DNA of 37,726 bases from an uncultured Bacilli bacterium (GCA_934090685.1 CAKOJN010000010.1:1-37726), one strand, 5' to 3'. Positions 24,541 to 34,209 are shown, counted from the stretch's first letter. The notes: generated by a model from the sequence alone, not told the origin. A program made the numbers and translations.

Positions 24541-25579
24541 AAAAAGTATATTTAAAATTATATTGTTAGTTGCTTTCACCGTATTACTAGTGATATCATC
24601 ATACGCTTGGTTTCAAGATAAATCCAACCCACAAATATCTGTTTCAGATATAAAGGTATCAGCAGCGGAAGGTCTTGTAATTAAACTTGATCCCGATAGT
24701 GCTGGTAGAAAAACAGTTGACTTAAATTCTGTTCTTGACAGTTTTGACGAATTTGAGTTAAAACAAGTTTCATCATTTGATGCGACAAATTTTTATACAA
24801 TAGACTTTAATGAAGGTTTGGTCTTAACAGATCCTGAGTTTGTGCTTTTGCCACAAGTTGATGGTTCAGTCACTAAGATGATAGAAAATGGTTATATTGA
24901 TTTTAATTTCTATTTGCAAACTGAGAATTATCCAAAACATGTATACATTCATAGAGATACTAAAATAGACGGTCCTGCCTATGATGCACTTAGAATTTCA
25001 CTTTCATACATTAATCCTGATAATAATAACTATACTGCATTAATATTTGGTAAAACTGCTGAAAATGGAATAAGTGATGAATACACAACTAAAGCAATTA
25101 TAAAAGCTGGATCATTTAAATTTGGAAATGTTACAAGTGATTTATATACTACTCAATTAGTTAGATTGTTTAGCGAAAAAGATGGTGGAAGGTCTTCTAG
25201 TGACGATAATGCTATTGATAAAGATAGATTACTATTTACTATACCTGCGAATACTCGTGTTCCAATCAACTTAAAAATATGGTTAGAAGGTGGAGACATA
25301 GACTGTACAAATGCATTAGCATCAACATATCTAAATGTGTTATTTAAATTTGGTTCCGCTAATGAACTTTTACCAGCACCAACATTAACATTAAATAATA
25401 ATGGTACTATAAATGGAATAGACACAACTATGGAGTGGTCTTATACTAATGATGAAAATTCTGTATGGACCAAAGTAACCGATACAAATCAAGTATTTAC
25501 ACAAAGCGTATATGTAAGAATCTCTGAAGTAGCAAATGTATCTCCAGAAAGCTATCCAACATATATAGAAATTAAATAG
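24533..25579 (+). CDS. Secreted TasA-like protein with SipW-type signal and DUF4073-like end (second copy)
   Basis: A 348-residue paralogue of the preceding protein. A short hydrophobic segment (6-22) ends SSYAWFQDK (22-30). The mature domain ends with LKIWLEGGDIDC (about 247-258), and a C-terminal DUF4073-like domain (about 285-348: INGIDTTMEWSYTND) follows. The gene overlaps the preceding one by 8 bases with GGAGG just upstream of the ATG, so the two are translated together, as expected for two subunits of one fibre or complex. Confidence 0.72.
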   Translation: MSKKSIFKIILLVAFTVLLVISSYAWFQDKSNPQISVSDIKVSAAEGLVIKLDPDSAGRKTVDLNSVLDSFDEFELKQVSSFDATNFYTIDFNEGLVLTDPEFVLLPQVDGSVTKMIENGYIDFNFYLQTENYPKHVYIHRDTKIDGPAYDALRISLSYINPDNNNYTALIFGKTAENGISDEYTTKAIIKAGSFKFGNVTSDLYTTQLVRLFSEKDGGRSSSDDNAIDKDRLLFTIPANTRVPINLKIWLEGGDIDCTNALASTYLNVLFKFGSANELLPAPTLTLNNNGTINGIDTTMEWSYTNDENSVWTKVTDTNQVFTQSVYVRISEVANVSPESYPTYIEIK

Positions 25580-25593
25580 ATAGGTGGGGGAGT

Positions 25594-26175
25594 ATGAATA
25601 ATAAAACAATTTCAATGATATTAAGTATTGTATTAATAGTTGTGCTATCTTTATGCGCATATGGTTGGATGCAAACTATGCCATCTACCGGTGAAAATGT
25701 TGAATATAACAGAAATTTTTATATAACCGATAGTGATATAGGAGTGAAATTATTTGCGCTTATTGATAATTCGTATGTCGAACAAGGACAATTATCAACA
25801 GATCCATTAATAACAATAAATGAAATGTATCCTGGAAAAATACAAAGATACAGATTTGAACTTACAAATAATAAAGACGTCCCATCTAGAGTTAAAATAG
25901 TTTTTACTGAACTAGATGGAAATATCAATTTACTTAAATCATATTTAAAAATTAATATTACAAGTCCTTATTTAACATCGTTCACTTTAAATCAAAAATT
26001 AGAACAAAATGAGGATAACAATAGGTACTTCTTTGATTTTGCTGATAGTGTAACTATCCCTGCCAATAGTACTTTGAACTTTTATTTCAACTTTGAAATC
26101 GATATAAAAGCACCTAATGCTTTACAAGCAACTAGTTTTGAAGTTAAAAAAATAATGTTTATAAAACCAATGTAG
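25594..26175 (+). CDS. Small secreted camelysin-like protein with SipW-type signal
   Basis: A 193-residue exported protein. A hydrophobic segment (7-21) ends CAYGWMQTMP (21-30), a variant of the SYAWF signal. The mature part has a beta-sandwich look: MYPGKIQRYRFELTN and VKIVFTEL are the PG-turn and strands common in TasA/camelysin domains. It lacks the WxEGxD motif and the DUF4073 end. A strong AGGTGGGGGAG site precedes the ATG. It sits between the two larger subunits and the second SipW in operon B. It may be a minor fibre subunit or cap; this is inference. Confidence 0.6.
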   Translation: MNNKTISMILSIVLIVVLSLCAYGWMQTMPSTGENVEYNRNFYITDSDIGVKLFALIDNSYVEQGQLSTDPLITINEMYPGKIQRYRFELTNNKDVPSRVKIVFTELDGNINLLKSYLKINITSPYLTSFTLNQKLEQNEDNNRYFFDFADSVTIPANSTLNFYFNFEIDIKAPNALQATSFEVKKIMFIKPM

Positions 26176-26184
26176 GAGGAAAGA

Positions 26185-26736
26185 ATGAAAAAGACAATAA
26201 TGAAAATACTTAATGTTTTTAAAATAGTATTGCTTGCGATATTAATTATTTTTGTTATTGCAACTGCATATCAAAAAGTTATTCCAAACTATCCTAGTGT
26301 ATTTGGATTTAGAACATTCTCTATTATTACGAGTAGTATGGAACCTAAACTTAAAATAGGCGATGTAATTCTTGTAAAAGAGCAGAAAACAAGTTCCTAT
26401 AAAGTTGGAGATATAATTACATTTAAAGGAATGAGTGGAGATCTTTCGGGTAAAATAGTTACTCATGAAATAGTTGGCATTACTAAAGAAGCAGGAAGAA
26501 AAATATTTTATACCAAAGGAATTAAAAATATATCGAATGATCCAGCTGTATATGAAGAACAAGTACTTGGAAAATATATATATAAATTCAAATTATTTAG
26601 TCTTATAGAAAAAATAATGAGTACTAAAATAGGATTTATACTGATAATAATAATACCACTCGGATATATATATTTCTATGAAATCAAAGATGTAATACAT
26701 GATGTAAAGGAAATAAAAAACAAAGAAAATAATTAA
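26185..26736 (+). CDS. Second SipW-type signal peptidase I
   Basis: A 183-residue S26B-type peptidase with N-terminal (9-28) and C-terminal (about 146-166) membrane segments. The Ser is S51 in TSSMEP and the His is H94 in VTHEIV. Where other SipW proteins read KGD, this one reads KGIKN (111-115), so the first conserved Asp is replaced by Ile; D119 further on is kept. It may have altered activity or specificity. It stands 9 bases after the small signal-bearing protein and 11 bases before the giant adhesin, suggesting that it serves the substrates of operon B. Confidence 0.88.
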   Translation: MKKTIMKILNVFKIVLLAILIIFVIATAYQKVIPNYPSVFGFRTFSIITSSMEPKLKIGDVILVKEQKTSSYKVGDIITFKGMSGDLSGKIVTHEIVGITKEAGRKIFYTKGIKNISNDPAVYEEQVLGKYIYKFKLFSLIEKIMSTKIGFILIIIIPLGYIYFYEIKDVIHDVKEIKNKENN

Positions 26737-26747
26737 AAGGAGTCAAT

Positions 26748-29700
26748 ATGAAAAGAAGTATTAATGAAATTTATAATACTATTATCAATTATTTAATTGA
26801 ATCTTTTCATATGCTTAAAAACAAAACTAAAAGAAAACTAAAAAAAGTAAAAAATAAATTTAAAAAGTTCTATTACTATGAAGTAATAGGTATCGTAGCA
26901 GTATCAGTATATTTTTATAAAATGGTTAAAAAAATATATAATTCTAAATATATAGTTTTGATAAGAGAATTTGTTAAAAAGCATTACAAAATTATTAAAA
27001 TTAAAACAATAGAATACTTTAGAGTATATAAAAAATATTTAAATAATGCTAAAAAAGAAAACTTTAAAAAAATAAAAGAGTATAAAGATGAGTATTCAAA
27101 ATACATGACTAGACCAATACTTGCTAAGTCATTCGTTATACTGATTCTTACTGTATTTGTGATATATGATGCTTACTCTTGGTTCTATAGTGAATATCAA
27201 AGTAGAGGAACCAAAATAAGTTTAGGAACTGTTATACATGAAGTTACTCATTATGACAGTAGTGGTAAAATTATTGGTGAAAAAGGAGATACAATAACTG
27301 TCATAGAAGAAGATGATTTGTCAAATACATTTAAAAACACACAATATATTGTTATTAAAAATACTGGTAGCTTAGATCTAGATTACAACTTATCATTCAC
27401 TCTTGATGGTACAATGTCTAATGCCGGAGTGTTATATTATAGAGTAATGGATGTTACAGATGAGGTTAATTCACAAACAGTTACGTCTGCATCCACTAAA
27501 CTCGAAACTTATGCTAAAAATAATCCAACTCCAGAAGCACTTGAAACAGATGCGGTAAATCCTGTATCTAATTTAACAACTATTCCACAATTGATTATAA
27601 AAGGTCAGATAGATAAAGATGAAGAAGATGATGATAATAATTATCGTTATTATAGAATAGATTATGGTATGTATCAAACAGTCAATTCATCGCTATATTC
27701 TGGTGCCTCTGTAGCGGTTCATGCTAATGTTTATAGCACTCAAAGAGGAATAGATTATTCTTTAAGTCAAGAAGGTCAAATATGGCTTGTCGAAAATGAA
27801 ACTCAATTTAGAGACGCAGTTTTAAATGCATTATCAGGAGACACTATTAAACTTGCAGATAACATTAAAATAGATGGCTCTATTGATTTTGGTCGAAGAG
27901 TTCATTTAGATACTGATATTTACAATTTAGAAATAACCGGAGATCTTGTATATGACTTTGTAGAAATGGGTTCATTAAATATAAATACCTCATCAGGTGG
28001 TAAAATTGACGTAGGTGCAAACTTATATGTAAATACACCAAAATCTAAAATACATTTTATTGGTACAAATAAAGATTACGATATATTTGTTGGCTCTAAG
28101 TTCACTGTAAATGGAATCCAAAATGAAGAGGAAGACGGTGTACTTGTAGAAGCAACAAGAATCATTAAAAATAAAGTAGGCAATATCCCAGCGGATATGT
28201 ATATCATGTCAAATACAAGAGTTACAATAGCGCCTAATGTTGAAATAGGGTATTTAATTGCAGAGAAAAACGCAACTAATATTGAAATACTTAACAACGG
28301 TACAATTACTCAAATACAACTTCAAGATATGAACTTAATAGATACTTTCTCTAAATACCAAATCTATGTATACAACTTAAATAAAATACTCGGTGTTCTT
28401 GGTGGATCTTCCATTGTGCTACCCGAAAATTCTACACCATTCATCGGACCAAATAAAGGTAATACATTAATAATAAAAGGAGTTTCATCAAATGATATAA
28501 CAGTATCTGGAAGTGATAATTTCACAGACAAAGATATTAACATAGGTGCTCCTGATGACTCAGTTTTTCCAATTCAAGGAGAAGAAGACTCATATTATGT
28601 ATATATTAGAGATAATAATGAAACATTAGAAGGATTATTAACTGCATATTTTACAGAAATTGATCAAAATACAGTTGATGAAAAAATTAATAATATCAAA
28701 AAATTGATAATCTACACAATTAACTCAGCATACTTTGAAAACGAAGATTTCTTATACGTAAATAATTCATTACCAAATATTGAATATTTAGGTTTATCTA
28801 ATGCAACTGTAATAGACGGCAAAACTATTAATAAAATCGCAGATAATACATTAAGCAACAAAACTAGTTTAAGAACAGTAATTCTTCCTAAAACTCTTAC
28901 AACTATAGGAAGCGGCGCATTCGAAAATGTAAATTTAGGTAGAATTTATTCTAATAAGGCATTTGAATTCTTGACAATACCATCTACCGTAACATCCATT
29001 GGTTCTAATGCATTTAAAAACGCAAGATATGTAACCTTCGAAGGACAAGTACCACCTACTATAGGAAACGGCACATTTAATACTTCAGTTAACGGTACTA
29101 AATTCTTTGTACCAATGGGCGCTATAAAAACATATACAAATATTGAAAATATTAATACTGAAAATGTATATTATGAAGCAAAATTATCCGATAATAAACA
29201 ATATTTCTTATATGATTATAAAGATGGTTACGGAGTTTCATATTTTATAAACACTGTATCAATCGGAGGCAGTTTAACAATACCAAATACATTAACACTA
29301 AACTCTATTAATAAACCTATCACAGCGATTGGTTATAATGCTTATAGAAATTTAAATACTTCAAGTACTGGCACATCAATATCAATACCTACTACAGTAG
29401 AGTTAATAGATTCATATGCATTTTATGAAGACAATATAACTAACATCAATCTTGACAACGTAGTAACCATAAATGATTATGCATTTTATAAAAATAAATT
29501 AACTATATTAGAATCTGATACTATTAGTAAAATAGGCTCACATGCATTTTATGGTGTTCCACTAACAAAAGCAATGTTAGAAAATGTTTTAGAAGTCGGA
29601 CCATATGCATTTTATGACAATACAACTTTATATGAACTTAATTTAGGACTTGTTAAAGTAATTGGTGACTATGCATTTTATAATTGCCCTCAATTAGGTA

Positions 29701-32700
29701 GAGTATGGTTTAAAAACACATCTACAGTTGTTAAAAATAATAGTGAAGAAATTGATTTAACTGTTGGCGAAAATAGTGTATTTACCAACTGGGGAATGTA
29801 CTTAGATGGACGTCTTAGAGTATACGTACCAAATGGTAGTTCAAAAGACGGATTAAATTATCTAGAAGGTTATAAAAAAATATTCCAATCAAATGAATCA
29901 TTTATTTATCCAACTGGCACAATTATAGGAAGTTATAAACATGTAGCAATACCATATGATTTTGGAGAATACTCTTTAAGAGCAGTCACTAAAAAGAATG
30001 GCGCAGGAGAAGATGTTACTGCATATGAAATAATAGAATATCACGGAGCAGACTTAAATAGTGAATATCAACTTCCAGACGTAATAGTAACAGATGAAAA
30101 ATTAACTGCTAGTATAAGCGGTTCTTCATGGCAACAGGGAACCGGTTATAGATTTGGCGGAACTATTAAAATTAAAAATAACACTACAGCCGAAATAAAA
30201 GATTGGACATTAAGGATAAATCTACCAACTGGTGTTACTTGGGGAAGTTGCTATGGAAATGCTAATGAAACAGTCAACGGTAACATAGCAGTAATAAAAA
30301 ACAAAGAATACAACGGAACAATTGCTGCTAATGGTGAAATGAGTTTATCATTCTACTATGACACATCATCACAAAGTTTAGAAGCAAGCATAGCAAGCGT
30401 TTATTCAAGTACTAGTGCAGTTATGAATGTTATTTCAATCGGCGAATACGCTTACAGACATACAAACACACTACAAGGACAAACAATTGATCTTGTCGCA
30501 AATGGTCTTTTAAATATAGACAATCACGGACTTGAAAATATTTCTGTTAAATCACTTACATCTGATAGCTTAATTTCAATCGGGGATTATGGTCTTTATA
30601 ATACCGCACTTCAGACAGTAAATTTACCAAACCTAAATTCACTTGGCAAATATGCTATGTCTGATATGGACACATTATACAGTGTCAATCTTGGTAATAT
30701 TCAAGTCATGAAAGAAAACTCTATTAGTAACAATCCTAACTTAGAACAAATATTTATCGGAACTACTAATACAGATAATATGTCAGTTCACTCAACTTCG
30801 ATGAGTAACATCGGAACAAATGCTAAAGATAGATTAAGAATATATGTGCCTGAATCCAAAGTAGAATTTTATAAAGCATTATTTAGTAACTACTCTGAAT
30901 ATATATTCGAAACAGGATATATTGTAGGTTCATTTATTAACACACCAATTCCATATGATATTGGGGAATATTCTGTAAAAGAAGTTACTCTCAAAGACAG
31001 AAATGGTAATGATGTCAATGGATGGCAAATAATAGAATATCATGGCGAAGATATAACAAATACATTCAAAATACCTGAATCTTACACAGCAAATGGAGTA
31101 ACTAAAGATGTAATATCTATTGGAGACTATGCATTCAAACACACAAGTGTTAGTGAAAACAGTACTACTGATATAGTTAATAACAAATTATTAAAAATAG
31201 GCGCACATTGTTTCGAAGAAATCACAGCTATAAAATCATTTAGTTCAACAAGTTTAATCGATCTTGGAAGTTATGCATTTAATAAATCCGGTATAGTTTA
31301 CATGGATATAGAAAATGTTAAATATATTGGTTCTTATGCTATTGCAAACATGACAACGACATATAAACTTAAACTCGGTAGAGTAACTAATATGGAACCA
31401 AATGCTTTATACAACTTACCGAATTTATTACAAACTTTCTTTATACCAGTAACTGAAAATAGAGTTTTTGATAAATATGCTATTACTGATGTTGGCACAC
31501 AAACAAGCGATAGAATGAGATTCTATGTAGCATCTACTGAAATTACAGAAACACAAACAGAAACTAAGCAAATAGACATCACTGTAACTGAAAACTGTAA
31601 GGAAACTACAAGTGGAAGCATTATTAATAGAATTTATACAAATGCATGCACTGTCACAGTTAGAAATAATACTGATAAAACACTAAATTCGTGGACAACA
31701 ACCGTAGCATTAAATAGTCATACATTAAGGAGCGGCTCTGTAAGTAATGCAGTTTATGAAAGTAATACTTCATCATTAATATTTACTAATACAAACTCAA
31801 ACGGAACAATCAATCCTGGCGGAAGCATAACATTTACTTATACTTTAACTGGTAGAAGTTCAAGAAAAAATAATAATTATATATCTAATTCAACAGGTAC
31901 TTATACCGAAAGCAAAACTGTTACATATAATGACTTCCTAACAGAAGAATATGCAAATTCGTTTAGAAGTGAATATTATGATTACTTCTTTGATTATGGG
32001 ACTATCTTAGGAAATTATACAAGTACTAATGTTCCTTATGATATAGGTGAGTACTCTGTCGTATTAAGAGAATATAATACTAAATCAGGAGAAATTAAAA
32101 AAGGATATGAAATAGTTGAATATCATGGTATGAATTTAACATCATCATATATTATTCCTGAATCATTAACAATTAATAATGAAACTTATCCTGTTATTGG
32201 TATCGGTAAAAATGCTTATAGATTTGCCACTATGGCAACGGGAAATACACTTAATATATCTAATACATCATTATTGTATGTTAATAATCATGCATTTTAT
32301 AAACTTGCAATTAGAAATTTAATATTACAAAATACAGAATATATTGGACAATATGCATTCTTTGAAAATTTATTATATAAAGCAACGCTAAGTAACTTAA
32401 ATCATATTGATAATTATGCTTTTGCAAATAACACATCTCTTAACTACATTTCTTTAGGACCAGTAAGCATTATTGGCGAAGGCGCTTTCTATGGATGTAG
32501 TAATATAGAACAAATGTATTTCGAAACTACCAAAGTAGATAACAGTTCAAACAGCGTTAAAATTAGTATTGGTTCAAACGCATTTTATAACACTGGTACT
32601 ACTATAGGAAAAAGACTTAGAATATATGTACCTGATGGTAACATTAGTAATACATCTGTTACTTATCAACAAGCATATAAAAATACATTCCCAGCTAACA

Positions 32701-34079
32701 TTAAAGATTATATTTATCCTACTGGTTATATAATCGGAAGTTATAAATATGGTGCATTACCATATGACATAGGAGAATATTCCATAAGAGAAGTAACTGT
32801 TAAAAATGCTCTTGGCACAAACGTAACTGGATGGGAAGTTATAGAGTATCATGGTGCTGATATAACTAGTACATTTAGCTTAACATCTCCAATTAGTAAA
32901 GACGGTAAAAATTATGATATAGTAAGTATTGGTACATATGCTTTTTATGGAGTCAGTGTACCTAGTGGTCAAACATGGGAATTCGTATTACCAAACAGTG
33001 TTGTTGAAATAGGTGATTATGCATTTTATAAAACTGATATAACAAAAATAAATGGAAATCAAATTTCAAGAGTAGGTAAATATGCTTTTGCTGATTGTGA
33101 AAATTTAACCAATGCAATATTCAACAGTGTTATTGTTGCCGATGATTATTCATTCTATAGTTGTGGAAAAATCACTTATATTCAATTTGGTTCTGGTACT
33201 ACTACTATTGGTCAATATGCACTATGGAATCCATATCAAGGAGGTCCTTCAACTACATTAAATATGCAAGTATCTGCGGTGCCGAGCACAGCATCAAATG
33301 CTCTTCCAGAATACGAAGTTGAAACTTTCTTAGGTATAACTATTGGTTATAAGTCAAACTTTACATATAGTGTTCCTAACTCTATCTCAAATACATTCTC
33401 AAATACGACACCATGGCAATATCACAATAATTCACCTATATATTTCTCATCTGATTATTTATATATAGTTGATGGCAATACTGCTATAATTACTGGTTAT
33501 ACTGGTTCGGGTGCTTTAAACAGCAATTTAACTATTCCAGACACAGTATCTGGTTACAAAGTTACTTCTATTGCCGCCAATGCATTTGATAATAACACAT
33601 ATGTTACTGCAATAACTTTACCTGCTTCTATGAACAAACTAAGTGATGGATTTTTAGATAACAATAAAAACATAGCGAATATATATGTTGATAGTGCAAA
33701 CACATCATTTAAGAGTATTAACGGTATATTATATGATTATAATGGAACAACTCTTATGAGATATCCAAATGGTAAAACCGCTACTACATTTACTGTTCCT
33801 AGTGATGTCACTACAATCGCTTATCGTGCTTTTGCAAATAATACAACATTAATAAATGTAACATTTAATGCATCATTAAAAATTATCGGAGCATATGCAT
33901 TTGATGGATGTACTTCTATAACTACTTATGTATTTAATAACAGTGTTCCATCATTAACGGCATACGATACATTTGATAAAGATAGTTTAACCAATATGTA
34001 TGTACCAAGTACATCATTAGATAACTATAAAAATGATGTGTACTTTAAAGAATATACAAGTTATTTAAAATCAAATTAA
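26748..34079 (+). CDS. Giant BspA-like LRR surface protein with SipW-like signal and two CBM2-like domains
   Basis: A 2443-residue surface protein. A Lys/Tyr-rich N-terminus of about 125 residues contains one hydrophobic segment (44-58). A second one (126-141) ends DAYSWFYSEY (141-150), a SipW-type signal placed unusually deep. Next comes a camelysin-like beta domain (to about 345), a beta-helix-like region (about 355-460), and from about 700 many BspA-type LRR_5 repeats (IGDYAFYNCPQL and similar). Module headers of the type GSY..PYD.GEYS occur near 1057, 1390, 1751 and 1993. CBM2-like domains lie at about 1118-1222 (DWTLRINLP, YNGTIAANG) and 1605-1710 (NSWTTTVAL, NGTINPGG). There is no LPXTG signal. 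It is the last gene of operon B and is followed by a terminator. It is a likely adhesin or glycan-binding protein attached through the fibre system. Confidence 0.85.
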   Translation: MKRSINEIYNTIINYLIESFHMLKNKTKRKLKKVKNKFKKFYYYEVIGIVAVSVYFYKMVKKIYNSKYIVLIREFVKKHYKIIKIKTIEYFRVYKKYLNNAKKENFKKIKEYKDEYSKYMTRPILAKSFVILILTVFVIYDAYSWFYSEYQSRGTKISLGTVIHEVTHYDSSGKIIGEKGDTITVIEEDDLSNTFKNTQYIVIKNTGSLDLDYNLSFTLDGTMSNAGVLYYRVMDVTDEVNSQTVTSASTKLETYAKNNPTPEALETDAVNPVSNLTTIPQLIIKGQIDKDEEDDDNNYRYYRIDYGMYQTVNSSLYSGASVAVHANVYSTQRGIDYSLSQEGQIWLVENETQFRDAVLNALSGDTIKLADNIKIDGSIDFGRRVHLDTDIYNLEITGDLVYDFVEMGSLNINTSSGGKIDVGANLYVNTPKSKIHFIGTNKDYDIFVGSKFTVNGIQNEEEDGVLVEATRIIKNKVGNIPADMYIMSNTRVTIAPNVEIGYLIAEKNATNIEILNNGTITQIQLQDMNLIDTFSKYQIYVYNLNKILGVLGGSSIVLPENSTPFIGPNKGNTLIIKGVSSNDITVSGSDNFTDKDINIGAPDDSVFPIQGEEDSYYVYIRDNNETLEGLLTAYFTEIDQNTVDEKINNIKKLIIYTINSAYFENEDFLYVNNSLPNIEYLGLSNATVIDGKTINKIADNTLSNKTSLRTVILPKTLTTIGSGAFENVNLGRIYSNKAFEFLTIPSTVTSIGSNAFKNARYVTFEGQVPPTIGNGTFNTSVNGTKFFVPMGAIKTYTNIENINTENVYYEAKLSDNKQYFLYDYKDGYGVSYFINTVSIGGSLTIPNTLTLNSINKPITAIGYNAYRNLNTSSTGTSISIPTTVELIDSYAFYEDNITNINLDNVVTINDYAFYKNKLTILESDTISKIGSHAFYGVPLTKAMLENVLEVGPYAFYDNTTLYELNLGLVKVIGDYAFYNCPQLGRVWFKNTSTVVKNNSEEIDLTVGENSVFTNWGMYLDGRLRVYVPNGSSKDGLNYLEGYKKIFQSNESFIYPTGTIIGSYKHVAIPYDFGEYSLRAVTKKNGAGEDVTAYEIIEYHGADLNSEYQLPDVIVTDEKLTASISGSSWQQGTGYRFGGTIKIKNNTTAEIKDWTLRINLPTGVTWGSCYGNANETVNGNIAVIKNKEYNGTIAANGEMSLSFYYDTSSQSLEASIASVYSSTSAVMNVISIGEYAYRHTNTLQGQTIDLVANGLLNIDNHGLENISVKSLTSDSLISIGDYGLYNTALQTVNLPNLNSLGKYAMSDMDTLYSVNLGNIQVMKENSISNNPNLEQIFIGTTNTDNMSVHSTSMSNIGTNAKDRLRIYVPESKVEFYKALFSNYSEYIFETGYIVGSFINTPIPYDIGEYSVKEVTLKDRNGNDVNGWQIIEYHGEDITNTFKIPESYTANGVTKDVISIGDYAFKHTSVSENSTTDIVNNKLLKIGAHCFEEITAIKSFSSTSLIDLGSYAFNKSGIVYMDIENVKYIGSYAIANMTTTYKLKLGRVTNMEPNALYNLPNLLQTFFIPVTENRVFDKYAITDVGTQTSDRMRFYVASTEITETQTETKQIDITVTENCKETTSGSIINRIYTNACTVTVRNNTDKTLNSWTTTVALNSHTLRSGSVSNAVYESNTSSLIFTNTNSNGTINPGGSITFTYTLTGRSSRKNNNYISNSTGTYTESKTVTYNDFLTEEYANSFRSEYYDYFFDYGTILGNYTSTNVPYDIGEYSVVLREYNTKSGEIKKGYEIVEYHGMNLTSSYIIPESLTINNETYPVIGIGKNAYRFATMATGNTLNISNTSLLYVNNHAFYKLAIRNLILQNTEYIGQYAFFENLLYKATLSNLNHIDNYAFANNTSLNYISLGPVSIIGEGAFYGCSNIEQMYFETTKVDNSSNSVKISIGSNAFYNTGTTIGKRLRIYVPDGNISNTSVTYQQAYKNTFPANIKDYIYPTGYIIGSYKYGALPYDIGEYSIREVTVKNALGTNVTGWEVIEYHGADITSTFSLTSPISKDGKNYDIVSIGTYAFYGVSVPSGQTWEFVLPNSVVEIGDYAFYKTDITKINGNQISRVGKYAFADCENLTNAIFNSVIVADDYSFYSCGKITYIQFGSGTTTIGQYALWNPYQGGPSTTLNMQVSAVPSTASNALPEYEVETFLGITIGYKSNFTYSVPNSISNTFSNTTPWQYHNNSPIYFSSDYLYIVDGNTAIITGYTGSGALNSNLTIPDTVSGYKVTSIAANAFDNNTYVTAITLPASMNKLSDGFLDNNKNIANIYVDSANTSFKSINGILYDYNGTTLMRYPNGKTATTFTVPSDVTTIAYRAFANNTTLINVTFNASLKIIGAYAFDGCTSITTYVFNNSVPSLTAYDTFDKDSLTNMYVPSTSLDNYKNDVYFKEYTSYLKSN
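29914..33450 (+). repeat. Four large repeated modules in the LRR gene
   Basis: Four coding modules of roughly 0.7-1.1 kb each begin with a conserved header (a G-x-I-x-G-S/N-Y/F segment, PYD-I/F-GEYS, then EYHG) at about 29917, 30916, 31999 and 32724. Each then runs through LRR_5 repeats. Two of them contain inserted CBM2-like domains. The copies have diverged at DNA level, so the duplication is old. Confidence 0.75.
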
Positions 34080-34080
34080 A

Positions 34081-34118
34081 AACAAGTAATAAATTCAAAT
34101 AAGTTTATGCTTGTTTTT
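34081..34118 (+). terminator. Terminator of operon B
   Basis: AACAAG (34081-34086) pairs with CTTGTT (34110-34115), with an inner ATAAA/TTTAT pairing and a T-run after it. It lies directly after the stop codon of the LRR gene. Confidence 0.7.
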
Positions 34119-34142
34119 TATTATAAAAAAATATTTTTAGTA

Positions 34143-34171
34143 TTGACAAACAACAACTATCAATGTAATAT
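34143..34171 (+). promoter_or_regulatory. Consensus sigma-A promoter of tnpB
   Basis: A perfect -35 TTGACA (34143-34148), a 17-base spacer, and TAATAT (34166-34171). It is the best-matching promoter in the window and lies inside the presumed left end of the element. Confidence 0.85.
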
Positions 34172-34209
34172 GTTTATACCATGAAAAGAAAATATTAAAG
34201 GAGGCAAAA

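Noticed and set aside
33990..34079. C-terminal cell-wall sorting signal on the LRR protein
   Set aside because: The protein ends in a soluble LRR cap (YKNDVYFKEYTSYLKSN) with no LPXTG motif, hydrophobic segment or basic tail.
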